A DNA stretch of 64,000 bases from Centropus unirufus (taxonomy: Eukaryota; Chordata; Aves; Cuculiformes; Centropidae), in NCBI GenBank assembly GCA_013397695.1, contig VYZI01000100.1:2495565-2559564 (forward strand), given 5' to 3'. How positions within the stretch are numbered: position 1 is the first letter of the stretch; each line of letters opens with the position of its first letter. The position numbers and the translations under genes are program-made. The notes below the pieces were generated by a model. The model ran no database searches, was not told where the DNA came from, and saw nothing but the letters and a program-made list of their open reading frames with translations. Below, piece by piece: positions 1-13,600 of this stretch.

Positions 1-19
1 AAATATGAACTGGGAAATA

Positions 20-140
20 GGAGCCTGAGGGCTATTGATAATAGTTTGCTCCTTGTGTGGTCTTGGCAAGTCACTTAATCATTTGCTACCTCACCTTCTC
101 CCAGCCCCTGAAGAATATAGTACTTTTTTATTTCCTGTTT
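20..140 (+). mobile_element. MIR-like (CORE-SINE) fragment
   Basis: The stretch around 50-85, TGTGTGGTCTTGGCAAGTCA followed by CTTAATC, closely resembles the MIR core segment with the pattern GTGTGACCTTGGGCAAGTCAC. The downstream part, including AATATAGTACTT at 113-124, fits the following ATAATAGTACTT part of the element. The copy is diverged, as expected for a family inactive since early amniote evolution. The assignment rests on remembered consensus. Confidence 0.65.
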
Positions 141-3100
141 CCTCTTTCACTATGGTAAAAACTAGCAAGCCCCAGCAGAAAGTAGAGGACTCTTTCTACT
201 GTTTGCTATAAGGCAAACAAAAAAAGATGTGCAAAAATCAGCTGATGTTTGTATACTGACGAGTGCCTTGTTTGCAGTGCGACATATGCCATATGGATGC
301 AAAGTTTTCGTCTGGCATATTCCTACAAGCAGATGCCTGAAGGAGCAACTGCTCATCTGAAGTTTTTACTAGAGGAACCTCCCATTTCATTTATGCCACA
401 ACCTCCCCCTCTTTCTCCTCTTCTAACATATGGAAATTCAATGTAGATATGATTCAGGAGAATGTTTATCCTTAAAATTAAAGAGCTTTCCCTAAATGCA
501 CTTTCTATGAGGATTTTTCTTTATCACCTTTCTTGCAAACCATTTGTACAGTTTGCATGCTTCTAAAGATAACATTTTATGTGTCTGCAGAAAGCCATTT
601 GCTTGTACCAATGTTATAGGTCGCTGATTTTGGTTAAAAGTTTGCCATCTCAATTGGCTTCAACACAAAATCAAGCTTTAGATACCAGCCCAACGGAATG
701 GCTTGGCTCTCCCACTTTGTATCTGCAAGGAATTTTTCTTTTGCAAGTACAACACAATGCTCAGTAAGATTTACATGAATAATTAATCATGGGACAGGCA
801 TTAATTTCACACTGTAGTTTTAGCTACTGTGTGACAGCAGCAATATGTTTGCATGCTCTTACTCTGTGGACAAGGTAAGGTAGCCTTAATGGGAAGTGAA
901 CTTCTTTATCTGGGAAAGACTATGCACACAGCAGCTAGTGCAGGGAAGATGGGCTGGTGGCCTATCCAAATTTGCCTGGCCATAATTTATTTGAGTTTCT
1001 CGTGTCTTAACAACATCATCATCATTAAAGAATAGAAATCTTCCTCTGAAACTTAGTGACTTGAACTTAAGTTTACCATCTGTCACAGATTTCTTGTACA
1101 ACCTTAGATCAGTCCCTTCATTTCTAACTTGATTATTAGAATATATTTTTATTCCATCAAAGTCTGTGGAGCATAAATGTCTTCAGATCTTTAAGCAGTT
1201 TAATATCACTGCAGTGGGAGTCTCCACATGTGTGCATGTCAACTTGGGTTATAACTGTGTATCAACAATTTGGAGAAAATAAAAGACATATCAGCATATA
1301 CCATATAGAACAGAGTGTATTTAGGGTTGTTGAGGAAATTCATTCACTGGGAGAAAGAATATATGAAATTTCTTCTGCTGCTGTCTACCTCCTTAGCCTC
1401 CAGATCAGTTTTTCCTCAATATATTTGAATGTTAACCTAATTTTCTTGAACTAAAAAAAATTTATGCAGTGTTCCCCAATGAGTTGGGGTGAGCTTTAAA
1501 TGCGTCCCCCACTCCCATTCAATTTGCCATACACGCAGACATCTTTGTTTTCACTTTCATTTTTTTCCTCCTTTTTTTTGGCCAGTAGTTTTCTTGACCA
1601 CTTCCAGAAATGTTCTACTTTGAGCTAACATAGTCTTTTCTAAGTAACTTTATTTTCTGAAAGTTAACTGCAAGTTTTCTGTCAGTGTCTGCCTCTAGAG
1701 GTGAAAACATGGGGCATGCTATGCAGAAAGGCCATCCATTGTTTACCTCTGTCCCTATGGAGACAAAGGTTGTCCTCAAGCTGGTGGCTTGCCCTAAGTG
1801 AAAGTGGTGGAGGAGGACTGTACCTGCAGGGGAGGGGCAGACAGGACAGGCAACCCCAAACTGACGAGAATATTCCATTCCATACATGCCCTACTCTTAT
1901 AAAACTGGCGAATCACAAGGGTCAAGCTTTCTTCTTTGATGGCCAGCATCTAATAAAGACCTTATCTGTCTTTTTCCTCCTGATTTGTTTCTGAATCCAG
2001 TTCTTGAATCCGTCTCCTGTCTGCCATTGAGTCAACCCCGGATCTTTTCCCCCTTGCCTGCTCTGCAGCATCAGTGATGTAGCCATGGGCAGGACAAGGG
2101 GACACATGTCATTTAATATACATTTATTTTCTTACGAATAGTATTTTTATTTTCATTGTTTCATTAAAACTGTTTTAGTTTTATTTCTGGTTCACAAATC
2201 TCTCTCTCATTTTCCTCCTTTCCCTAGAGGGGTGAGGAATTGGGCCTCACAACTGCTTGCATTTAGCTGTCATTCAAGCTGGGTGGGGCTAAGCCATAGC
2301 AAGATATCACACAAACCACCAGCAATTCAGAAACTACAGACTGAGCAAAATCTAGTGAAACATCACAAGCAAAACCATAAAAAATTATGCTGCTAAGAAG
2401 TCTCCAGTTCACAGGATGGGACATCAGTTCTTTCAAAGATAACTGCTTCTAGAAGAGAAAGTGCTGTCACTGGGGCACTGGATGAATAATTCCCCACACA
2501 GGGTATTCCTGTAGCCTCAGTTGGATATGTCACGTCTGTTCCCAATGTAAGTGCATTTGTGTTAAAGAGCAGATCAGCATCCGTGGATCTCTGTGCAAAC
2601 CCTCTGGATACTATCCAGCCTGCTAGAGTACAAATTTTCTTCACTGCTAAATTAATAATTAGCACTGGGGTTTAGCAAGACAAAATGCCACTAATAACAA
2701 TAATGCCGATTGGTATTGCCTTGAAGCAGAGGATTGACATGTTTGGTATCCAACCCAAGAACATGCCAGGGCTCTTCTGAAAAGTGCAAAGCACGCTGGC
2801 TTCTGATAGAAGAACATTCTGCTCTTTATGTGGCAAGGGGCAAGTTCACACGCTTGCTTTAAAAAGACTGGAGGTTAAAAAGTGTTTCATAATGGGAAGC
2901 AGGAGACTCAGCAAGTTAGTTTAAAGAAAATGTTTTTCCTCTTGGTCCATTTTAAACCCTCTCCCTATGCTTTTCCCACTGGCACTGAAGCATTCATCTG
3001 AAATAGCTCTCCTCTGCAGAAGCTTCTGTTCCAGAGAATGATGTGATTGAGAGAATGTCTTCATACGCTATCCCAGTGCTACTTGTTAGCTCTTAGATGT

Positions 3101-6100
3101 ACACCTGATGCATTTTTCCTATGACAACAAAGTAGGTTGAGCCATTAAGCCTGCCTGTGAGCATCTAAGTGCATTGAAACTGAAGAATGCCTAGTTTCAA
3201 AACCAAGGTTACAGACAGAAAACTGTTCAGATGCTACTACAAAGCAAAAAGGTAGGCAAAAAACATCCCCACTTTTACTGTAAATGTGAAATTTACTAGG
3301 AGTTAATATTATACACACAACCAGCTCTATGTAACTTTTTAGTCAGAATAGTTTAAGCCAGATCACATAATAAACCTGCTGTGCAAGCCAAAGGTCTTTT
3401 TCCCCAGTATTACTGCCTGCATACATAGTAGCTTTACAGCTATCGGCATTTCAGGGAAGATGTGCAGAATTTGTTCTATTAATGGACAAAGATAAGCAAG
3501 CACAACCTTACAAGTATATATAAACCCTAATTCATCTTCAGCATGTTGCAATGACAGCCAGCTCTGAGATGAGCACATCCTGCAAATAACTGAGCTGGCA
3601 TTCCCAGAAGACAAGGAAATTAGTCTGGAATTAGAACATATAGCGTTAACTTGGGGCATAAGAACTATTCCAGATTACTTCTCTGTATAACAGCCCTAAT
3701 TTTAAAGCTAGCCTTTTATGATATAATTGAATTCTTTTTCAGATATTTGCCCTTGCTCAAAGTACAGCTCCAAAAGCTCAAGCTATATATTGTGCATTTC
3801 CTACCTCAGGGATCCAGAAATAAGACCCAAGCTTACAATATTGCCTGTGTAGTATCAAATTACTTGTCTACATATGGAGCTGTCCAACTGAAGTTTTGCT
3901 TCCTGGTTGGTAAGCCACCATGATCATATTCCCTATTTGGAGGGGCTTCAATGCCTTGTGCAATTTTTCTTACAATTTCTGCATCAGGATTTGCAGGGGT
4001 GGTTCAGGATAATGAGACGTTTTCTTTAGCTAGAGCTCTGGACTGTGGAATTACACTTCATTATCACTTAAGGTAATGTCACCAACACTGTCAACATCAC
4101 CACTAAAATGCATAGGGGCTGAACTCAATAAAAGAGCCACTTCCCTAGTTAAACCTGGTGAAAGGTAGTACTGTTTCAGAAGCAAGACAATGTGATGTTA
4201 ATATTTCAGAATTTCCAACATGAACTTGCATCTTCTACTATTCTCAGGTCTTTCCATCTAGCATGTCTGATTGAACCTGTATACAGAATATCAGGTGTTT
4301 GATAAAGGCTTTGTGTTATTAGGGAATTCCTATGTTGCTAAACTCAAAAGTTTTTCCATATTTTCTAGACACATGGTGTTCACCTGCATAGGGTTTTGGT
4401 GGCTGCTAGCTCAAAATATAGTACCAGCAGCTATCACATAGTTACTGGATCACATAGTAGGATATACTGGCATGCAAGGGAAGTAGGATTATCAGATTCT
4501 GAAAAAACTTTCTGATTTGTTGTGTATCCCATAGAAACTGCATAACATTTTTCTTGGACAAGAGCCACTCACGAATGAGTCAAGCCAAAAGTCTAGAAAA
4601 AAAACCAAAAAAAAAATCCCACTGTCTAGTTCAGGCCCAAATACTAAACCTTCAGCACAGAACATTTTCTACCTTGGAAGGGTTCTCAGGGCTTTCCATT
4701 GACTGCAGCTGTGCAACACCCCTGTTTTTGTGGCATCAAGTCATTCATATCCCTTTAAAAAGCGTGTTTTTTATGTAAGTAAGTTTTTCCTAGCATATGA
4801 TTATTGCTTGGTCAGCCAAGCAAAGAAGGCCAGTCTGTAGTAAGCAAAGGCAAGAAGCTCTTCTGGGAGTCTCCTTGCTTACTTCCCCTCACTGTCATTG
4901 CTCTCCCCAAACTCCTCTTTAGTTCCTATGTTCAGTCCTTTCCCCAGCTCCCCTGTCACTGGAGTTATCACTAACACAGTAAGGAAAGTCACATCACACT
5001 AGGAGTGAGCAATGCAATACAGCATGGGAGGGAGCAGCAGAGCCCCTGAAATCACAGGCAGTGATTCTAACTCATGGACCCTAACCGAATTCAGTCTTTT
5101 CATGACTGGGGACTGGATAAAAGTTGAGAGAACTTTTTCAGGCTGCTGTGTTGAACAAAGTGTACAAACTTTTCTGCTCTGGAGGTCCCTGTTTGGCAGG
5201 CTTGATGACATTCAGTGTTCATTTTTTTGCTATATTCATCAGTCAATGCTCTTCACAGCAGCAGCTTGAGGCTCACGTACGGACAAAAGACTACCTCTCT
5301 CTCATCTTCCTGGCACTGGGGCTCCTGTTATGGCAGTGTGCTGTGCTCTCACTGTAACCAGGGAGTGGTCCTGCACTTAGCCCTTGATAGACCTTACAGG
5401 ATGCGTCTGTAGTGAGGGCCAGGTCTATTTCCCTTCAGTTGGGCCAAATTAAGTTTAAAAAAATAATAATCAAGGCACTGCAAAAAAAAAATAAATAAGT
5501 GAAGCTGCTGAGGGCACACATGCTCTTAAATGCATGCCACAATGAATTAGGATCATTTAGGAAACTCTCCGAGATCATCCCAAGGGTTATTTGAGTACAG
5601 TAGGCAGAAATCAGCACTTATTTTCATTAACCTAAATTGTATGGCTGGAGCTGTGTCTAACTCATAAGTTATATCACATCAGAATTTTCCTTGTAAGTTG
5701 TGGGGGCCCACCTCAGCTTGTGCTCCAAAGCTTGTAGGTAAGTTGACAAACAACTCATAAAGGAGGGTACTTTGAGTCTTGGAGCTGGTATTCCGAAATG
5801 TCTGTAAAGGTCTGACCCTGTGCTGTTAAAACAGGCATTGACATGGGGCTTGTCTACCTTAAGATAGAAGGATGGGTATCTATTCTTCCTACCAGGGAAG
5901 AGATGGGAAGGGTCTGGCTGCTAGCCTCAGCGCAAAGCCTCACAGGGCACTTTTACCTCCTAGTTGCCCCTCATCTATCACCAGACGAGAGGCATTTGCT
6001 GAATTTAACATTCCGAGCCTAAATACAGGCATAGTCTGCATATAAGGAAGTGGTCTATGTAAAATCCTATTACAAAAAATGATGGCCCATTTTTTCAGGA

Positions 6101-9100
6101 GCAGGTTTTCTTTAAATTGAGTTGAAATTGATTCCCCTGCTTCAGCTAGACTAACTCCAGAAAAAGAAACACTTTTAGCCCAGGAGTTGATCAGTACCAT
6201 CTAAATTAACAAAGAACACTTTATTGTCTAGCGGTGCTTCATGTTCACATATATTTTATTCTCAAGAACAAGCAGGTCTTTTAACATATCTTCAAGATTA
6301 AAAACCAAAACATTCAACCCCTGCAGCACCACCCACTCTGGCTCCTCACCAAAGAAACCCTCCAAGGAATCAAATATTGTACTAATAAGAGGGAAACTAC
6401 AAGCAGCTGAAGCACCTGAACTTAGTCACGTTCTTGAGACGAGACCACTAATTAAAACCAAAATTGATGATACGGTACTTTTTTGTATCTTCTCACACCA
6501 GATGGATAGATGCATACACAACTGCTCCCAGAAATGGGTTGGAGCCTCACCAGCCAAAGTTTAGGATTTATTAAAGTCACACTTCTACAAGGTAAGATGA
6601 GGGATTCAAGTAATCCGATGTTAGCATTACAAGGGGATAGGAATAGATTAAATAAAGCATCTTATACTAAGGCTAGTATACCACAGCTTTATGAAAAGCA
6701 TTAGCAAGAAACTATGGTTCCAGGCTTGGAAATATGCGAGTGATCCAAAGTGTCCTCTCTGAAACCCATCAATATCAGCCGTACATTGGTACCTCTGCAA
6801 TGGTGCCTCCAGTGGTTCCTCCAATTACCCCCAAGTAGGCTACCAGTAAGTATTCACAGCCCTGCCCATGTCCATTTTACACTATTGTGCCCAGAAACCA
6901 GCTCATTAACAGAAACCAAGAGTAGCAGATTTTGGAGTTCCACAAAAGATCTGGTATTTTCAGTGCACCCTGTTTCTATCTCCATGCAACTACAAAAGTT
7001 GACCGTAAAGCAATTTTCTTATTTAATTAAGTCTTGATACTTTTTTTCCTCTGTTTAAAGTCTTATGCAAGATGAAATGTTAAAACTGACAACCTTGAAA
7101 TGAAATCTCAGAACATTCCTTGACCTTGTCATCACCATCTGCTTTTTACATTTTTGTGCAATAATTTATTTTTTTTCAAAGCAGCATATTCCCATGAAAA
7201 TGGTTGATTTACATGAATTGGCATTTTCCAACAGGAAAAAAAAGTTAGTTGGAAATTTTTCAAGCAGCTCTCTACAGAAGAAATGCAAAGCAGAAAAATT
7301 GCCTCAGCCAGTCAAGTTTGTAATCCCCAAAGGCTTCTCCTTTACTCCTTTACTCTAGCCAGAAAATAGAGCTTTCACTGAATCCCTCTTGCAGGATGAT
7401 GTAATAGAAAATACCCTCACTGCTTCTTTGATTTTTTTACACTATCATATTTGTATATATGTATTACATGATTGGAACTTATGTAAATGAGGGGAAGACA
7501 TGAAAATGCCTATTGCATATTCAGGCACAAATCATTGTTTGTCTCAGGAGAGACACTGCAAAATAATTTTTGTTGCTACAGCAACAATCACTGCACATAG
7601 CAATATTATTTTTTTTAATACATGTACACAGATAAATAAATGCTTATATATGTGAGGCATACTAACATCTTTTAAGAGGAAATGCAACTAAATCAGGTGG
7701 TTACAGCAAGCACAGTATTTAAAAGTATGATAGAGGAATACCCAGACTGTTAGGAGTTCGAGTTCCCACAAAACAACGTTGTATTCACTAGCCACATCCT
7801 CCTAGTGTAAAAACACACACTCTTGGATTTGGTATTTTCCATCATGGTCCACAAGCAGACAGTTAGTGATTTCTGTTTAGGGCATTTGAATTTGTGGCAT
7901 GACTCCTTCCCAGCTTTCTGCCCCTGCATCTCCATGATCCTAGTTGTGATGTACATCCATTTCAGCTAAAGTAGAAGTCCATCCTTTTAGGATTGAATCA
8001 GGTTCCAGACAAGTGCTACGAGTCAAGTCTCCTACTGCCTTAACAGAGCTCCACCATCCTTCCTCTGCCTTAAGCAGGTAGCTGCTTCCACTGAAGTATC
8101 ACAACCAGACACTTCATTCTTTGTCTTTGCAAACCAAAAGCTTTGTCCCTTGTTGAGGAAGTAAAGCAGCAGTGGGATTTATTTAGCTCTCCCAGTAGAA
8201 GTTAGTGTAGTGGAAGTGCCAGAAGGTCATAGCTTTTCAGTAGCCTTGTAGGACACTAGGTTCTTTCATTATGTTTCTTATTTCCTCTCCAGACGCTGAA
8301 TTACTTTAAATTTCTTCCTAGGACCGATGTTACACTAACTTTTGAACAGTTTTTCTACTTTCTAGAAAACAGACTCTCCAAGCTTCCACTAACTTAAGCA
8401 GTCCAGGGCTTGCAATTTAAAGAAAGTGCTGCAATCAGTTGGTCTCCATTACCTTGCCCCCTGTTTTCCTTCTGCCACAGACTGCATTTCCCATCAGGGC
8501 TTTCTCCAGTCTGTTCCCAACCATCCCTGGTGAAGAGAGTGATGAAGAAACAGCTGTCCTGGGGCCAGGTAGTCCAAGTGACAGGGCATGTACAGTGGTA
8601 AGCCCTTCAGCACAAGCTCTGCAAGCTCCTTGGTAACAGTCTTTACTTGGCAGGTTACTCTCGAGTTAAACTGATGGAGAGAAGTTAAGCATGCATCTCA
8701 CTTCATGATCCAAACTCACTGAAGCAGATAGGAAGATAATACCAGCAACAACTTGGGTGACTGCTAGCAGTACAGATAGTTTTGACATGTGTAACAATGG
8801 AGTGTCATTCAGTTCCAGCTGCTGAAATTGAGAATAAGAAGCCTGAATGACCAGCCAAAGCCCAGGGTATATTCTTGCATCCTCCGATAAACAGCATGTC
8901 AAGCAGTTATTATGGTGATGAAATACAGTTTTAAAGCTGAGGCTTAATTTCTCACTCTTGATGAAGAAAATCAGTTATCTAAACATACTTTTTTCAAATT
9001 TTAAAGCAATAATCTATGAGTAATAGCTGAATTATGATGATTTACAACTATATTTGATGCTGGCCTTGCTAATGATATGATGTTTTTGTCTGTAACCTAT

Positions 9101-9486
9101 GAATTATTCAGAAAACGCATAACATTTCAGGTGCTAATACCTCAAAGAGAGTTTATCAGGAAGAGTTTATCAAATGGTGCCCTTCAGCAAAGAGGAATCC
9201 TTCTTGCTTGTACAGAAACTCCATGCAGGAAATGGGATCAATCAGCCTATTGCACGGTGTTTCCAACGAGCTGGAGATTTGAGAAGGTTATATACTGAAA
9301 ACTTGACAGTATTCTGCTTCCGTCTTTCATAAATCCAAGGTTTCATCTGTCCTATTTTTCATTTTTCGAGATAGACTTAATTGGCTTGCAGCATATAGGT
9401 TAGATACTACTGTAGCACATATGAAATCAGAACTGCTTAAGAGTCTATATGCACAGATATCATATACCATATGGGCTATGGGTTTA
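141..9486. other. Intron stretch without recognised gene
   Basis: Apart from the A/C tract at 4,597, I see only unique AT-rich sequence here. Open frames reach 107 codons (6,241-6,564, + strand) but show no recognisable protein and no flanking exon structure. Confidence 0.6.
4597..4617. repeat. A/C-only low-complexity tract
   Basis: Runs of A interrupted only by CC. Similar tracts recur through the window. Confidence 0.8.
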
Positions 9487-9520
9487 CAAAAAAACCCAAA
9501 CAAATCCAAACAAGAAAAGG
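9487..9520. repeat. A/C-rich low-complexity tract
   Basis: CAAAAAAACCCAAACAAATC continues as an A-rich run, followed by a short TA repeat at 9,533-9,543. Confidence 0.75.
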
Positions 9521-10100
9521 AGAGGAATGAAATATATATATATAAAAAAAGAAAACTTAAATTGGTGGAATGTTTTCAAGATGGAGATGAAGTAGTCTTC
9601 CCATCAGTACTTACTCTTTGTTTTATTACATCAGATATCTGGGCATATAGCCTTGGACAAAGGCTCAACAAATGGCCTCTGCAATGTTTATATCCTGTAT
9701 CATTACACCAGGAATTGTGAACTAAGGCCTTGGAGTGCTCCATTGCATGTGAGCAAGCTTCACTTTTTAAAATGCCTAGGAAAAAGGTGGCTGGTAATTG
9801 TAAACATGAGAGAGAGACTCTTTGAAACTAAAGAAATGAAAGGGAATTGTTTTGTAACTAATCTTATTATGAAACTACTCTCTTGTGTAAGATTTTGCTG
9901 TTCAAAAAGTATTTTAAATTGTTTCACATGACTTTGTCCCAAAAGGAAGACAAAAAAATCGATTTCAATTTATCAATAGTTAAAAGTTGTATTTATCAAA
10001 AGTTACAGAACATCCTAAAATGGACTGAAAGTCTTGCAAGAATACACTTTCTAATGAGATTTTTAGGGCTTTCTGCTCTGCTTAAGCTGGAGCATAAGAC

Positions 10101-10123
10101 AAAAAAAAAAAAAGTCAAAAAAA
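10101..10123. repeat. Poly(A) tract (A13 GTC A7)
   Basis: Thirteen A bases, GTC, then seven more A bases. No retrocopy is recognisable upstream. Confidence 0.85.
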
Positions 10124-10610
10124 GTGTAATCAGGTTTTACTGCACCTGAAATACATTTGGCTAGAGATCAGAATACAGTTTTGTTTCATCTGCATCATCA
10201 TGTTTATTTACACATTTTAGGAGCAACTTTTATCCCTGCTATATCTCCATTGCTCAGAATATTAGGAAGGTGTAGCATAGGTACGTTTCCCTGTGTATTT
10301 TCTCACTGTATTTTATTGGAGGGTACATTTTAAAAGTTAGCACATTTGGCTAATATTATTCCTTTATTACTGGGGAAGAAATAGACAACATTTAGCAAAG
10401 CAAATGGAGCACTCAGGTGCGTGTTCCTTTATAAATAAATCACTGCGTACCAGAATACATGTTCCCTTTATTTCACTTCAGAAGTGAGATAGGAAAAGAG
10501 CCTAGAAACTTGCCATATTTAGTCACTCAGAATAACATAGATATGACTTTTACATAAATTTCATATTTCAGTACAAAGAGGTCATTGCTACTCCATTATC
10601 TCTTGAATAT

Positions 10611-10631
10611 GTGTTTAAACAGTTTAAACAC
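10611..10631. repeat. Perfect inverted repeat with 1-nt spacer
   Basis: GTGTTTAAAC, a single A, then GTTTAAACAC. The two 10-base arms are exact reverse complements, and each contains the self-complementary octamer GTTTAAAC. The function is unknown; it could be a binding site for a dimeric factor or chance in AT-rich DNA. Confidence 0.75.
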
Positions 10632-10639
10632 TTTTAATC

Positions 10640-13600
10640 TCTAAGGCTTCTTTCAGCTGGGCTGGGGACTGGAACCATCCAAGCTAGTTTTTGAGTGTAA
10701 ATCTAATTTAAAACTCTGGAAATGCCAAAGCAAAATATGATTGCTTTGAGAAGAGTTCAGATCTTTCTTGCTAATTTTCTTCTGAAGTTGGAAAGTCAGC
10801 CATGACTGATAACTGGTATAGAAGCTTTGATTCATAGAAGTCACTGAACATACAAACCCTATTCCAGCACTTACCTGTAGTTGAATAAAAGCAAATCCAG
10901 TTGAAGCTGCAGGAAGAATATAAAATAATAGTAAAACTAAATTTTATCAAGACAACATGGCTTACAACCCTTTTGTGATGAAAAAACAAATAATCTGAGA
11001 TCTTCTTAACGGAGCAATCAGGAACTTTTGTCATTTTCTAGCTTCAAAAATAAGTAGGTTTTTGACAGAAAATGCATGCTAAAGAGATGAGATAATTCTG
11101 GATATTAAAAATTCTAACTTAATGAAGGAATGAAACCTCAATTCATGCTCAGATTCCTTTCCTAGCAGTAGGAAGCTGCTGAAGAATTATATTTGAAAGT
11201 ACTAGCAAGTCTTAGAGCTCTGTGCATGGGATAGTCCTGGGCAGAAAGCATATTCTCACTGGAGCAAAGATACAATAGAAGTCTCTGATCCCGGCCAACT
11301 GACTGCATTTTGTGAGAAGTCATGTACCAGAGAAATGCATAATTTCAGGTGGTGATTTGAACTCCATAGGTTGTTGAATGAATCTTTCCAAGTGGGGACA
11401 CGTTAATACTAGAGATGGTGCTATATGACTGGACTTGGGTTGCTTAGAATGATAATTTGTGGCTTTACGTGGAATTTTGAATTGCTGTTGCTCAAAAGAA
11501 AAAAAAAAGTGAGACAATGGTCATGATTAAAAAAGCATAGAATCTACCTAAAAGAATCATAGTGAAGATTTTTTCTGGATGTGCTGGGGCATTGCAATAT
11601 AATGATTATTGTTGAGATGGTATCATTAATGTGCTTTGTGTTTACTCTTCTAATATCAAATTAAGTCACTGTAATACATTACTTTATCCATTGTAATTTT
11701 GACTCAGAGTTTGGCAGGTGTGACTAATTGCATAAGAAACTTAACAGTAATAAACAACAAGGGCAGGTGTTTGAAAAAGCAAAAACATGGAATGAGAAAC
11801 TATCACGTTAATCCAAATGTCCCATTTTACTGTTGTCTTTGTGATCTGGTTTTCCACATTATTTTTTTTCTGTCATGCTGTCTTCTCCTATCTTGCCATC
11901 TGTCTCTTATTTTAATTATATGCTGACGAAACTCCATTCGAGTTTGACAAATGGATAGTTATCTGAAGCATATTATGTTCCAATGATGCATGCAAGGTCT
12001 CAGTTGAAGAAGAGGTTGCACCATAAACTCACCTCTTTAGATATCTGAATTTAATCTTGTGACCTACAACTGAACCCCCCCGCGAATTCCATTAGTGTCC
12101 ATCCTCCCACATTTAGTCACATCCATAGTTGTAGCAGGTCAGTTCTCAGCACGCTAGACTGGATTGCATTAGGTGCTATGCAAACACAGCCCAAGAAAAG
12201 CACAAGAACAAAGATGATCATGAGAGGACTGACAGAGCAGAATAATGCTGAGATAATAGTTCCATATATCCAGACATACAAACATGGAGAACCAAGTACC
12301 AGCTTGGAAAAATATCTCTGACAATGCCCTGGAATGGAGGCCCACAAGCCTTTTTTTTATTAGGTTTCCATGACATTTATTGGGTCCCTGTGTGGTTGGT
12401 TAATCTTTTGTTAATTTGAGTTGTTTTGTTCCACACATCTCACTCTGTTGACTGTTGGAGAAGTAGCACATTGCACATCCATAGCCTTATGGACCGATTT
12501 TATGCCATCACTGCTGGATCTTCCACTCTTTTGGCATACTCTTCCCTCATGCTTCAGCCTGGCTATGCAGTCATTCTGCATTTTCATTCAGGGCTCATGA
12601 TGGTCACGTATACTCTTGAGATTTGATACCATGTTAGTGTGGATTTACGTGATGCAGCTATTCTACCAGCTTTACACAATGTAGCTGCAGACAGAAAGGC
12701 AAAGTGTTCCGTTTTTCCTAGCATACAACCAAATGCTCAAAAGCAGCCAGTTTCTCCTTAACCATCATGCCATTCAGTGGACAATAAAGACCGCATCAAA
12801 GAGAACTGGAAAGCTATAAATGGGAAGGCAGAAGGAAATACTTACAAATGTGACTGTTTGTAATTAAACTGATTGCCCACAAGAATTAGTGGGGTAAGAG
12901 TTGCTTACTGTTCTCACATTGATCCATTTTGGTAGTACAAGTAGACTCCTCCTACAAGGGTGAGTTTAAATGCAGTCCTTTGTCACTTATATTTCCAAAA
13001 TGAATCAAAGTTGGAATTAGAAGACTATTTGAATTATTTTCAAGCATTTATTTCAGTTGCACCTCAAAAAACTGGATTCATGTGCCAAAGCAAATGCCTC
13101 TGTTGCAGATGACTGTAGTTAATTATTCATAGCCAGTGAAATGAAAGCAGACCGGGAGATGCAAAAGTCATTTTATACTTGCAAGTCAAATTCACTGAGG
13201 AAGCAGGTGCAGCCTCGCTAATTTGAGAGAGAGAAGTTCTACCAGGCCACCAGCAAAATTAGATCATTTTTCAACGTGCAGATGGCAGGAAGTTTTGGAA
13301 AAAATGGATGTGGTTGATTTGCTTTTCACAGCAGTTCTAATGTAGTGAGCAACAATGTGCCATGTATTTACTACAACTTTTACTGTACTACAGCTGTTCT
13401 TCTATCTGGAAGTGAATACTTCCAGGCCATAGTAAGAGATGATATACAGGCAGCATGTTTCACTGATTCCCAAATGCTATAAATGGTAACAGCCTAGGAT
13501 ACTAAAGTTCTCTGTACCCTGCAAGATGAATGCCATTGCACAGTATCATGCTCCTGAGAAAATGCTGTAGTCCTTTCTCCAGGATAAATTAAGTTTTTAG

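Noticed and set aside
7125..7136. TTGACCTTGTC as a nuclear receptor half-site relevant to estrogen control of RERG
   Set aside because: A single half-site occurs often by chance; no clean palindromic estrogen response element was seen.
11540..11570. GCATAGAATC … AGAATCATAG as a CR1 tail
   Set aside because: Only short ATAGAATC-like words match; the diagnostic 'ggtttgggttggaaggg' block is absent.
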